Shown here in pieces: positions 35,771 through 45,121 of a stretch of DNA of 64,000 nucleotides (its first letter is position 1; each line of letters starts with the position of its first letter). The position numbers and the translations under genes are program-made. Under the pieces are notes generated by a model. The model was not told the DNA's origin. It worked only from the letters and a program-made list of their open reading frames with translations, and made no database searches. This DNA is from CBDDKZ01 sp965230415 (lineage in GTDB: Bacteria > Bacteroidota > Bacteroidia > Cytophagales > JAAEPT01), in contig CBDDKZ010000005.1 in NCBI GenBank assembly GCA_965230415.1, positions 2,976,001 through 3,040,000 on the forward strand, read 5' to 3'.

Positions 35771-37573
35771 ATGAAAAAGATAGGTTTATTAATGTTGGTA
35801 CTTGGTGTTAGCACATCAGTAATCGGCAGGGAGAAGTATGGAATTAAAGGAGAGTATAAGACTGCCGTGAGGCTATTATGGCAAGTCGATAGCTGGCCTG
35901 CTAGGTTTGAAGGTGTGCACATAAAAAGAAGGGAAATTATAGCAGGAAATAGAACAGAATGGTTGCAGCTCACGAAGCAACCTATCAGAGTATACAATGA
36001 TTTGTATAAAAACCTTGAAAATGTATGTGGTCATAAGCAACGGCGAGACCAGTTAGAAACCAAGCGTTTTAAGTATATGAATAATACCGAAGAGGGAAGT
36101 ACCCGCCTGGTACCTATTGCAGAACAAGAAGTTCGGGGCTACTTCAAAGATAGCAAAACATTGAAAATGGTACGATTGCTGTTTATGGCTGATTTTGATA
36201 TTGCGCTTATGTTTGGTTTCGCTTTCGAAGATCATAGCATACTTAAAGGAAAGAAATATGAATATGCGCTGGTTGAAAAAACCGCTGACAATGACAGAAA
36301 TACTATTGTGGCTACCTGCGTGGTGTCAACAGTTTCCGGAAATACCTTAAGGCTTGAGCCACAAAAGACGCATATAGAACGAAAGGCTAACGACGTTTAT
36401 CTTTCCCTACAGTATAACAAGGAAGAATTTGATGCACAAAAAAGGCTCGCTGGTTTTAACATTTACAGAAAGGAATACAATGGAGATAGAACAAAACTTA
36501 ATGAGCAGCTTATATGGATAGATAGGTCCGGGGAAAAAAGAGAACTGAATTACATAGATAACCGGTTTAATGAAGAACCCTTCGAGGCATATGAAATTTC
36601 ACCTGTTTCCTTTTTTAATAATGAAGGTCTTGCAACCGTGTTGAAGTGGAGTGAAGAAAGTGCTGTTCCTATGGAATCGGCACAGCTCTTTTTAGATCAA
36701 TCTAAAAATGTAGACTTGATAAAAGAAGGTGTGAAGTTTAAGTGGTATTTCAATGAGAGCCTGGAGAATAGCATCAAAGGCTTTGTACTTCAGCGTATGG
36801 ATAGAGGCGATCGGGATTACCAGGTAATTTCAGATACACTCCCGCCATCATTACGTGATTTTCACGATCGCTCATTAACTGATAGCGATGGTAATAAGTT
36901 TTATTACCGACTTTTAACTATTCCCCATGATTCTTACGTTAGGTGGAGTAATTCAATAACAATTGATTTTGTAAAGCAAGCAGCAATCCTGGGACTTAAA
37001 CATTTAACGGGTATTGCAGAAGTAATCAATGATCAGGTACTTATTCATTTAAAATGGGATGCCGATCAGGAATTTATAGATCAGATACGATCTTTCGTTA
37101 TTTATTGTGACAGATCTGGGAGTGAACTGGCCCAGGAATCTATGCTTGGAACAATTAAAACAAATACATATGATTATAAGGTTCAGGGTGCAAATGGTGT
37201 GCAGTATCGTTTTGCGATTAGCTATAAAAGTGGAACGGGATATCTGAGGAATTATAGCGATACAATTTCAGTGACAATTCCATCTGTAAAACTGCCTTAC
37301 ATGTTGGCAGGTGATTATGAATTCAATGCAGCGAAAGATTTGGTGTATAGTTGGCAATACAAGCATGATATCATTGATCTGGCAGGTTTCAGAATTTGGG
37401 TGAATGGTAAACTATATCTTGATGAGCATGAAGTGGGGGCCAATCAACGGTCTTGGGTATTTGAAGGTTTGAAAACCGGAAGGTATAAGATTCAATTGCA
37501 AGCGATATCGCACTTTGGTGTGCTGAGCAACTTGTCGCAAGAAGTGAGTGTTTTTATAAGAGGCGATAACTAG
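35771..37573 (+). CDS. FN3-module partner of the giant protein
   Basis: 600 residues with a short signal peptide (LMLVLGVSTSVIGR). After an N-terminal unknown region it has several FN3-like modules (FNIYRKEYNGDRTKLNEQ, IKGFVLQRMDRGDRDYQV, LRSFVIYCDRSG-type strands, VYSWQYKHDIIDLAGFRIW). It begins 3 bases after the giant gene and ends at a strong terminator, so the two form an operon. No catalytic motif or sorting domain is visible. I infer it works with the giant protein at the cell surface. Confidence 0.7.
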   Translation: MKKIGLLMLVLGVSTSVIGREKYGIKGEYKTAVRLLWQVDSWPARFEGVHIKRREIIAGNRTEWLQLTKQPIRVYNDLYKNLENVCGHKQRRDQLETKRFKYMNNTEEGSTRLVPIAEQEVRGYFKDSKTLKMVRLLFMADFDIALMFGFAFEDHSILKGKKYEYALVEKTADNDRNTIVATCVVSTVSGNTLRLEPQKTHIERKANDVYLSLQYNKEEFDAQKRLAGFNIYRKEYNGDRTKLNEQLIWIDRSGEKRELNYIDNRFNEEPFEAYEISPVSFFNNEGLATVLKWSEESAVPMESAQLFLDQSKNVDLIKEGVKFKWYFNESLENSIKGFVLQRMDRGDRDYQVISDTLPPSLRDFHDRSLTDSDGNKFYYRLLTIPHDSYVRWSNSITIDFVKQAAILGLKHLTGIAEVINDQVLIHLKWDADQEFIDQIRSFVIYCDRSGSELAQESMLGTIKTNTYDYKVQGANGVQYRFAISYKSGTGYLRNYSDTISVTIPSVKLPYMLAGDYEFNAAKDLVYSWQYKHDIIDLAGFRIWVNGKLYLDEHEVGANQRSWVFEGLKTGRYKIQLQAISHFGVLSNLSQEVSVFIRGDN

Positions 37574-37580
37574 GTAGATA

Positions 37581-37611
37581 AAACAGGTAAGGGATAAACC
37601 CTTACCTGTTT
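37581..37611. terminator. bidirectional terminator
   Basis: AAACAGGTAAGGG (37581-37593), loop ATAAA, CCCTTACCTGTTT (37599-37611): a perfect 13-bp stem between the convergent FN3 operon and the glycoside-hydrolase-like gene. Confidence 0.9.
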
Positions 37612-37616
37612 GCAAA

Positions 37617-40154
37617 TTATTCGGAAATAATAAATTTTGAAACGCTTCTAAAGCTGTTGTTGTTTCGGTTACTTACAATTTCGCATGTATACATACCCGG
37701 AGAGTAATCGCTTACGGGTATTGTAATATTCTTTTTACCCATATGCACTACCTTGGCTGTATTATATAGTTCAATACCATGAATGTCGTAAATTTTGATT
37801 TGTGCATTTCCGTTAAACTTACTGTCAAGAGCCAGGTGCAGTTCATCTTTGACAGGGTTTGGGAATACATTAAGTGTGGGTTCAAAATTGGCTACATCGT
37901 TAGTTCCTGTTAATGCATCTCCCAGTTCAATAATCACAGGTACGGTAGAAATATCTATTGTCATATCTCCGTTACCCTGGTCGTATGCCGGTAGTCCGAC
38001 TTGCGTACCGTCTGCATTCAAGCCTTCTATTTTGACAGCAGAAACCGGGCTATATCTGACATTTACTTTTACGGAATTGCTGCGAGCGTCCGATTCATCG
38101 ACAGGTAGCCAGGCAGCAAGGTGTGTTGGCGTTCCGTTTTCATCGCCAAGCAGGTATACCCAGCCATCGTCGTCTTCTTTAAGTGCGCTCAGGAAACGTT
38201 TTCCTCCTATGTTTCTGTGAAGGGCCTGAAAAGCAACAAATGACTTTTTAGGTGCAAATCCAACACTCGATGTTCCTGTAAGTCCCGATCGGGTAAATAG
38301 CGAGGATCCTTCATCGGAATTAGCATAAAAGTACCAGGTAGCTCTGTCCACTCTGAGTCTGTTAAATAACAGTGCTCCACGTACGGCATACAATGCCTGG
38401 GCACGTTCATTCACACATTCAGCATGAGTACAACTTTGCCCGGCGCCATCACTGTCCCATCCCCATTCACTTACATAAATTTTTGATCCCGGCATGTTGT
38501 GGTCACGCCATCTTATTTCGTTTAAGATACTCAGCAATTCCGAAGCACGATTTTCCGGGAATGTAAAAGTTCTTAGCCCCGTTTCATCGTTCCAGAAAGT
38601 ATAGTGGTGCACATTTAGACCGTCGAGATAAGGTGCGTGCGATTCAAGCATACGTGCTCCCATATAATTGTGGAACAATGCGCCTGGATCTTCGGCACTG
38701 GGGTCGTAGGCCTGTAAAGCACAAGAGTATACTTCCATCTCCGGGTCTGCAGCTTTCGCTCCTTCACTCATCCCGGCCAGTACATCTGTATAGAAGTCGG
38801 CTTCATAATGCCACGGTTCGTTTCCAACTTCCATGGCTGTGACATTCCCTGTTCCGTGCGTAGGGCCAAAATGCCTCGCGAAGGCATATCCATAATTGTA
38901 TGCAGACTGGTAGGGGGTGTTCCATACGTTTGCTGGGTATACTTCACTTCTAAACTGAATAGTAGCCTGGGTCGGCATACCGGCGTCTTTCCAGGCTCCG
39001 TACTCACGATCCCAGTCCAGCCAGGTTTGAGCAAGTGATCCCGGCATTCCGTCAAAGTTAGGTGTGATGTCTGGGTCGGAAATGTCCCAGTCCAGGTCAT
39101 GATAATTACGCCCGTGTGTGCAGAATTCTTTGTACTTGTTAATGCCTTCATTTGCGCTGTGGTCATTGGTATATTTGCCAGTTGCCCAGCCCCAGATTCC
39201 GTTTACACCGAGCATTTCGTCAAGTGTGTGCGTAGCCGGTTCCTGCTCGGGCATTGGTCCAAATCGGCCGTGTTCATAGACCACAATCTCACGAACACTA
39301 TTGGTCTTATAATCACCATTCACATCACCAATACGCACACGTACATAACGGGCTTCTACCGGAGGATATACCGTATGACCTAAGGTAGGGAATACAGCAG
39401 GGTCCACTTCTTTTACAGTAACCCAGTTTGAGTTGTCTTCACTCAAATCCAGAAATACATAACTGGCAGATTCATCCGATGATGAAAGCGAAAGATCAAT
39501 CATTCCTACAGTATGAATAGCGCCGAGGTCGAGTGTCAAATACTGTTCCGGTTGACCGGCGATGGCAGACACATCTAAAATGGAGAAATTAGCAGGAGCG
39601 CTCACTTTTATTGCTTTTACGGTGTGTTCCTGTGCATAGCGCTTAAATGAATAGTTTTCTGCCGACGAGTAATTGGCGATGTTGACTTCAGAATCATTCT
39701 CCAGAATGGCCGTTATGGCTATAGAGCCACTTCCAATAGCGGCATTTAGCGAGACATTGCTGACCAGTGTGGGGACATCAAAATTAAACTGAAAGTAGCG
39801 CTCTCCGTCAGGAGCGTTAATTTCAATACTCGTTCCGAAATTTCCATCAGTAGCAACACTAACGTCATTCGAAGATGAGGTGGTGACAGTTCCAAGATCC
39901 GTTCCGTTAAGGAAGGCGTTTTGGTCAGGGCGACCAACGAAGCCATTAGGGAATGTCCATCCTGATACCCAGCCGGTATTTACGGTGTTAATACCATCAA
40001 TAGCAAGGGTAGGAGGGTTATCTTGGGCAGATGAAGTGGCAGTGATTGTTGCGCCTTCACTCAGAGGAGATAGCAAACCGGCGTCAGGGTCCCATTGTCC
40101 CAACAGGCAAAACGTCGAAATGCTCAATAATGCTGTTATGAAATGATTTTTCAT
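37617..40154 (-). CDS. T9SS-exported discoidin / clan-A glycoside hydrolase-like protein
   Basis: 845 residues: signal peptide (ITALLSISTFCLLGQ), carbohydrate-binding-like region (about 25-200), a discoidin (F5/8 type C) module at about 205-295, a TIM-barrel glycoside hydrolase region (about 310-740) and a T9SS type A sorting domain (LNVFPNPVKDELHLALD ... SPGMYTCEIV). Likely acid/base and nucleophile glutamates are E446 in VGNEPWHYE and E563 in YVSEWGWD, on the pattern of clan-A families such as GH39 or GH5; I cannot name the family or substrate. No SusC/SusD or sugar regulator is adjacent, so this is an orphan polysaccharide enzyme. Confidence 0.8.
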   Translation of the reverse strand: MKNHFITALLSISTFCLLGQWDPDAGLLSPLSEGATITATSSAQDNPPTLAIDGINTVNTGWVSGWTFPNGFVGRPDQNAFLNGTDLGTVTTSSSNDVSVATDGNFGTSIEINAPDGERYFQFNFDVPTLVSNVSLNAAIGSGSIAITAILENDSEVNIANYSSAENYSFKRYAQEHTVKAIKVSAPANFSILDVSAIAGQPEQYLTLDLGAIHTVGMIDLSLSSSDESASYVFLDLSEDNSNWVTVKEVDPAVFPTLGHTVYPPVEARYVRVRIGDVNGDYKTNSVREIVVYEHGRFGPMPEQEPATHTLDEMLGVNGIWGWATGKYTNDHSANEGINKYKEFCTHGRNYHDLDWDISDPDITPNFDGMPGSLAQTWLDWDREYGAWKDAGMPTQATIQFRSEVYPANVWNTPYQSAYNYGYAFARHFGPTHGTGNVTAMEVGNEPWHYEADFYTDVLAGMSEGAKAADPEMEVYSCALQAYDPSAEDPGALFHNYMGARMLESHAPYLDGLNVHHYTFWNDETGLRTFTFPENRASELLSILNEIRWRDHNMPGSKIYVSEWGWDSDGAGQSCTHAECVNERAQALYAVRGALLFNRLRVDRATWYFYANSDEGSSLFTRSGLTGTSSVGFAPKKSFVAFQALHRNIGGKRFLSALKEDDDGWVYLLGDENGTPTHLAAWLPVDESDARSNSVKVNVRYSPVSAVKIEGLNADGTQVGLPAYDQGNGDMTIDISTVPVIIELGDALTGTNDVANFEPTLNVFPNPVKDELHLALDSKFNGNAQIKIYDIHGIELYNTAKVVHMGKKNITIPVSDYSPGMYTCEIVSNRNNNSFRSVSKFIISE

Positions 40155-40307
40155 ATTATTATAGTTATTGAGGGTGTGAAATGTACACTGTCAATATACG
40201 TGATCTATAATTAAAGGGATAAAATATGTGACGAAATCGGTAAAAAAATACGATAAAAGGAGAGAAATGTGGATGAATTGTCGCCTAAGGTATGTGATAT
40301 TTATAGT

Positions 40308-40634
40308 TTATTCCATAAAAATAAAAATGCCGTCTTCCGATTCATTAACGGCAAATGTGTGATGGTCTTCACAATTTTTGGTAACAGCTTTTCCTGTCCT
40401 TAAGTCAAACAGGTAATGGTGCCAGGGACAGATGACATAACCATCGGAGCGGCAAATACCTTTACCAAGAGAAGCCCCTTCATGGCTACAGGTGTCTTCT
40501 ATAGCATAAAAACCATCGCTAAGGCGGCCTAAGCAAATACGCTTTTCGCCGATACGGATGGTTTTTACAGCGTTGAGTGGGAAGAGTTTCTGAGCTTCCT
40601 TCGAAGAATCAAAAATTTTCACCCACTCGCCCAT
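40308..40634 (-). CDS. Rieske 2Fe-2S protein (NirD-like small ferredoxin)
   Basis: 108 residues, essentially one Rieske domain. Ligands are C49 and H51 in DTCSHEGASL and C69 and H72 in CPWHHYLFD. No signal peptide or membrane anchor, so it is cytoplasmic. Size and motif fit stand-alone ferredoxins of NirD or dioxygenase type. It is the last gene of the murA operon (one base after the murA stop codon) and no partner oxygenase or nitrite reductase is nearby, so the partner is unknown. Confidence 0.85.
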   Translation of the reverse strand: MGEWVKIFDSSKEAQKLFPLNAVKTIRIGEKRICLGRLSDGFYAIEDTCSHEGASLGKGICRSDGYVICPWHHYLFDLRTGKAVTKNCEDHHTFAVNESEDGIFIFME

Positions 40635-40635
40635 T

Positions 40636-41940
40636 TTATAGTCTTTTAATTTCTGCGCCTAAATTATTTAGTCGCGTATCAATATATTGATAACCTCTGT
40701 CTATTTGCTCCACGTTGTGGATTATACTGCTGCCCTCAGCAGATAATGCGGCGATTAAAAGCGAAACACCTGCCCTGATATCGGGAGATGTCATCGTTAT
40801 TCCTCTTAGCGAAACCGATCGGTTCAGACCTATTACATTAGCACGGTGTGGGTCGCATAGAATAATCTGAGCACCCATATCAATGAGTTTGTCTACAAAG
40901 AATAATCGACTTTCAAACATTTTTTGATGTATGAGTACAGATCCTTTTGCCTGTGTGGCTACAACCAACACGATACTCAATAGGTCAGGAGTGAAACCGG
41001 GCCAGGGAGCATCGGCAATCGTGAGGATAGATCCATCGATTAGCTTATCAATTTCGTATTCTTTTTGACTGGGTACACGTATGTCGTCACCGTCTATTTC
41101 AAGTTGTATTCCTAGCTTTTTGAAGACACGAGGTATCATTCCAAGCATGTCTACGCGGCAGTTTTTGATGGTAATCTCGGACTGAGTCATGGCGGCAAGC
41201 CCTATGAAACTACCAATCTCGATCATGTCTGGCAGGATGGAATGTTCGCAACCTCCTAATTTTTCTACCCCTTGAATTTTGAGCAGGTTTGATCCCGTTC
41301 CTTCAATTTTTGCGCCCATGCTGTTGAGCATACCACATAATTGTTGAATATATGGTTCACACGCAGCATTGTAGATCGTTGTTGTACCCTTCGCCAATAC
41401 GGCAGCCATTAAGATATTTGCCGTACCTGTAACCGACGCTTCGTCGAGTAGCATGTAAGTACCATTAAGGTCGGTAGCATCAATTTCATAAAATGCCGCT
41501 TTGGTGTCATAGTTGAATTTGGCACCGAGCATTTGTAGCCCTTTAAAGTGAGTGTCCATTGGGCGTCTGCCTATCTTGTCGCCACCGGGTTTAGGAAGTT
41601 TTCCTTTTCCGTAACGCGCCAGAAGTGGTCCCACAATCATTACCGACCCTCTGATAGAACTGGCCTTATCTTTAAAGGAGTCCGTCTCCAGGTATGAAAT
41701 ATCAACGTTTGAAGCATTGAATCGCGTAGCATTGTCGTCTATTTTATCGACTTTTACTCCAAGTGCAGATAATAACTCAGTTAGTTTTACCACATCGCGT
41801 ATGTGTGGGATATTTCTGATTATAACGTCTTCCTCTGTGAGCAATACAGCACATAATATTTGTAGCGCCTCGTTTTTAGCTCCCTGAGGTGTGATCTCAC
41901 CGCTTAGCTTTTTTCCTCCTTTGATCTCAAATGAAGCCAT
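40636..41940 (-). CDS. murA: UDP-N-acetylglucosamine 1-carboxyvinyltransferase, Cys-to-Asp variant
   Basis: 434 residues covering the whole EPSP-synthase-like double fold. Family marks are GAKNEALQI near residue 20, VGPLLARYGKGKLPKPGG near 103-120 and TSPDIRAGVSLLIA near the end. The active-site loop reads PGGDKIGRRPMD, so D121 replaces the cysteine (Cys115 in E. coli) that fosfomycin alkylates. The enzyme starts peptidoglycan synthesis by adding enolpyruvate to UDP-GlcNAc. Its ATG overlaps the last base of the DUF4290 gene and the Rieske gene follows after one base. Confidence 0.95.
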   Translation of the reverse strand: MASFEIKGGKKLSGEITPQGAKNEALQILCAVLLTEEDVIIRNIPHIRDVVKLTELLSALGVKVDKIDDNATRFNASNVDISYLETDSFKDKASSIRGSVMIVGPLLARYGKGKLPKPGGDKIGRRPMDTHFKGLQMLGAKFNYDTKAAFYEIDATDLNGTYMLLDEASVTGTANILMAAVLAKGTTTIYNAACEPYIQQLCGMLNSMGAKIEGTGSNLLKIQGVEKLGGCEHSILPDMIEIGSFIGLAAMTQSEITIKNCRVDMLGMIPRVFKKLGIQLEIDGDDIRVPSQKEYEIDKLIDGSILTIADAPWPGFTPDLLSIVLVVATQAKGSVLIHQKMFESRLFFVDKLIDMGAQIILCDPHRANVIGLNRSVSLRGITMTSPDIRAGVSLLIAALSAEGSSIIHNVEQIDRGYQYIDTRLNNLGAEIKRL

Positions 41941-42590
41941 TAGTTGTATTTGGTTTTTTTCTTTTTCTTCTTTGGATTATTCTGAAAAGTATTACCGTTT
42001 TGTTTATTGTCTTTGATATTTGATTCGAACAGTTTGTGCTCTCTTACTTTCTCAAGGTCAATAGTTAACTTGCCGTTTGATAATCGGTCTAACTGACCAA
42101 TTATTAAAGAATCATCAACAGCATCTTTATTCCAGGTTTGGAAAAAGCGTTTCATTAATCTTCCGATATGAATTATTGCCGATTCACGTTCTTCTTCGTC
42201 TTCGATATCTTTAGACTTTTCGATCAGAAATTCAATGTTTTTACCATAATGTCTGAAAGCAATTCGGGAATCATGATAGTCTACCGGATTTGGCTTTTTA
42301 ATACGCATGGTAGGCTCCGGAACCGGGAAAGGAGGGTTTTCCAATTCGAGCTTGTAATCGGATATTATATGGAGATGACTCCAGACTTTTTGATTAACGT
42401 CCTGATTGGAGTCTTTTAAGTTTGGATTTATTTGTTTCATCAGATGAACAAGTGTAGTTGCCATTGCCAGCTTCTTTTCCTGGTCACTTTCTTGTTGAAC
42501 TACTTTGGCCATCTTTTGGATGTTTCTGCCGTATTCCCTCAGGATAATGTCTTCTTGTTGTGTATTGTAATCTGCCGATGTGATATTCAT
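41940..42590 (-). CDS. DUF4290 protein
   Basis: 216 residues, a Bacteroidota-specific conserved family usually found beside murA. The N-terminal two thirds are helical and charged with a repeated YGRNIQ / YGKNIEFL pattern; the C-terminal tail is Asn/Lys-rich (KKKKKKTKYN). No signal peptide. The one-base overlap with murA suggests co-translation. Function is not known. Confidence 0.8.
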   Translation of the reverse strand: MNITSADYNTQQEDIILREYGRNIQKMAKVVQQESDQEKKLAMATTLVHLMKQINPNLKDSNQDVNQKVWSHLHIISDYKLELENPPFPVPEPTMRIKKPNPVDYHDSRIAFRHYGKNIEFLIEKSKDIEDEEERESAIIHIGRLMKRFFQTWNKDAVDDSLIIGQLDRLSNGKLTIDLEKVREHKLFESNIKDNKQNGNTFQNNPKKKKKKTKYN

Positions 42591-42620
42591 ATGGTTTCCA
42601 TTTTTGGATAACTTTTCAAT

Positions 42621-44897
42621 TTAGGAATGTATGTGCAATTTAGCAAAAGACAAAAGCAATGTTTTTTCGCCAATGAGGTCAAATTTTATTTTCGCCTTTC
42701 TATTTGTGCCTTCTGCATCTATTTCCAGCACTACACCATGCCCAAATTTAGGGTGCTCCACTTTGTTGCCTACCATTAAATTGGAGGTATCGCTGGCTTT
42801 GAAGTTCTTAGGTGCCTTGTAGGCACTTGCAGCCTTACTTTTTTGGTTATTGGCTTTTACACTTTTGATAAGTTGGCTGTAATTACTGCTGTAACCACTC
42901 TGTTGATCAATTTTTGCAACGGTGCGGGAGTTTGGATTATTAAACGAACTGGTCTGATTAAGGAATTTGGGGTCTATCTCTTTCAGAAAGCGGCTCGGTT
43001 CGCAGGTTTTAGGTCTTCCGAACCGATAGCGATTATAAGCATAGCTTAATGTGAGCTTATTTTCAGCACGGGTAACAGCAACATAAAACAGGCGTCTTTC
43101 TTCCTCCAGGTCTGCGCGACTACTAAGCATCATTTGAGATGGGAACAAATCTTCTTCCATACCCACAATGAATACATTGCCAAACTCAAGTCCTTTTGAA
43201 GAATGTATGGTCATTAAAGTGACATAGTCTGAACTTTCGTCGTTAGTGGTATCCTGGTCCGTAAGGAGCGCCACATCTTGTAAAAAGGCGGGTAAGGAAC
43301 TGTCTTCTCTTTCCGGACTGTCCACAAATTCTTTAATACCATTTAATAATTCCTGTACATTTTCATGTCTGGCTATACCCTCTATGGATTTGTCATTGTA
43401 CAACTCTTTGAGAATACCGGTCTCTTTGGCGACCTGGGTGGCCGTGTCAAAAGCATCTTTACTCTGTGCCGCCATACGAAAGCTTTTAATTAAAGCCACA
43501 AAGCTTTGTATGGCTCCGGCGGTTCGCGCGTTGAGGTATTCCCTCGATCGCATTAAAGCATCCCAGTTTGATATGCCATTTTCTTGTGCAAAAACGAGAA
43601 TTTTAGCTACAGAGGTGTCTCCAATTCCCCTTTTAGGGTAATTAATGATCCGCTTAAAGGCTTCTTCATCATTGGGGTTAAGTGTGAGCCGCAGATAAGC
43701 AATTACATCCTTGATTTCTTTCCTTTGATAAAATGAAAGCCCTCCAAAGATTTTATAATTGATATTGATTCTTCTGAGCGCTTCTTCTATAGAACGGGAT
43801 TGTGCGTTTGTTCGATAGAGAATCGCAAAATCTTCGTTTTTGAGTTGCTTTTGCATTTTCTGCTCGAAAATAGCGTTAGCAACAAGCTTTCCTTCTTCAT
43901 TATCTGACTGTGCGGCAATAACATCAACCAACTCACCCGATTCGTTACTCGTCCAAACATCCTTTTTGAGCTGAGCTGTGTTTTTGCTAATAACACTGTT
44001 GGCCGCTTCTACAATGGTGTTGGTGGAACGGTAGTTTTGTTCCAGTTTAAATATTTTTAGCTCAGGGTAATCTTTTTCAAAATTCAATATATTCTGAATA
44101 TCTGCTCCCCGGAATGCGTAAATACTCTGAGCATCATCACCAACAACAGAGATATTTCGATTTACTGCTGCTAATTTTCTTGTGATATAATACTGAGACA
44201 GGTTCGTATCCTGAAACTCATCGACCAATACATATTTAAAGCGCTGTTGGTATTTGTTAAGCGCATCTACGTGTTCTTTGAACAATACACTTGTGTTGAA
44301 CAAGAGGTCATCAAAGTCCATGGCATCGGCTTTGAAACAGCGTTCTTGATAAATACGGTAAAGTCTGCCAATTTCAGGCCTCATTGCAGCCTCATCATCT
44401 GTTTTGTAGACAGGGTTCGAATTATACTCAATAAAAGATACCAGCCTGTTTTTTGCGGCAGATATTCTGTTCAGTACGACATTCGCTTTGTAGACCTTAT
44501 CATCAAGGTTTAATTCTTTAACAATGGTTCTTATTAACGATTTTGAATCATCTGAATCATAGATCGTGAAATTGCTTGGAAAACCCAGTTTTTCACTCTC
44601 AGATCGTAAAATTCTGGAAAAAACAGAGTGAAAAGTACCCATCCATAAGTTGCGCGCTTCTGTTCCCACAACAGATTCTATCCGATCGCGCATTTCGCGT
44701 GCAGCCTTATTAGTAAACGTGAGAGCCAGGATATTATATGGGTCAACGCCTTGTCTGATTAGTTGGGCTATTCTGTAGGTAAGTACCCTCGTTTTACCCG
44801 AGCCGGCACCGGCGATGATCATACTTGGCCCCTCTGTTGATAGTACAGCCTCTCTTTGTGGTGGATTTAATGAATCTAGGTAATCGTTTTTGTCCAT
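42621..44897 (-). CDS. uvrD: UvrD/PcrA-type superfamily 1 DNA helicase
   Basis: 758 residues with the ordered SF1A motifs: Walker A IAGAGSGKTRVL, motif Ia TFTNKAAREM, Walker B VDEFQDTN, motif III VGDDAQSIYAFRGA, motif IV EQNYRST, motif V TIHSSKGLEF and motif VI YVAVTRAE. A C-terminal Tudor-like segment follows (VEHPKFGHGVVLEI). It unwinds DNA 3' to 5' in nucleotide excision and mismatch repair; PcrA and UvrD are not separable by eye. It is the probable first gene of the DUF4290-murA-Rieske operon (gap 30 bases). Confidence 0.93.
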   Translation of the reverse strand: MDKNDYLDSLNPPQREAVLSTEGPSMIIAGAGSGKTRVLTYRIAQLIRQGVDPYNILALTFTNKAAREMRDRIESVVGTEARNLWMGTFHSVFSRILRSESEKLGFPSNFTIYDSDDSKSLIRTIVKELNLDDKVYKANVVLNRISAAKNRLVSFIEYNSNPVYKTDDEAAMRPEIGRLYRIYQERCFKADAMDFDDLLFNTSVLFKEHVDALNKYQQRFKYVLVDEFQDTNLSQYYITRKLAAVNRNISVVGDDAQSIYAFRGADIQNILNFEKDYPELKIFKLEQNYRSTNTIVEAANSVISKNTAQLKKDVWTSNESGELVDVIAAQSDNEEGKLVANAIFEQKMQKQLKNEDFAILYRTNAQSRSIEEALRRININYKIFGGLSFYQRKEIKDVIAYLRLTLNPNDEEAFKRIINYPKRGIGDTSVAKILVFAQENGISNWDALMRSREYLNARTAGAIQSFVALIKSFRMAAQSKDAFDTATQVAKETGILKELYNDKSIEGIARHENVQELLNGIKEFVDSPEREDSSLPAFLQDVALLTDQDTTNDESSDYVTLMTIHSSKGLEFGNVFIVGMEEDLFPSQMMLSSRADLEEERRLFYVAVTRAENKLTLSYAYNRYRFGRPKTCEPSRFLKEIDPKFLNQTSSFNNPNSRTVAKIDQQSGYSSNYSQLIKSVKANNQKSKAASAYKAPKNFKASDTSNLMVGNKVEHPKFGHGVVLEIDAEGTNRKAKIKFDLIGEKTLLLSFAKLHIHS

Positions 44898-45121
44898 CTA
44901 AGACTTACTCACTTTTAATTTTGTAAAGATGTATAGTTATTAGCTGAACCAATAGCATGGCCTATGGTTCCTAACATGCTAACAGTACAAGTCTGATTTG
45001 AATTTCTTTCAGTTAACCTGACTGTTAGCAATATACAAAACTGCTCTCTTTAAATTTACCTTAATGACTGATAATTCTCCACAAATAAGCTGCCCGAATA
45101 CTTATAGTGGTGTTTTCATCT

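Noticed and set aside
38207..39383. Several plus- and minus-strand ORFs within the glycoside hydrolase gene
   Set aside because: They are shadow frames of a gene with clear domains and have no signal, motif or start context.
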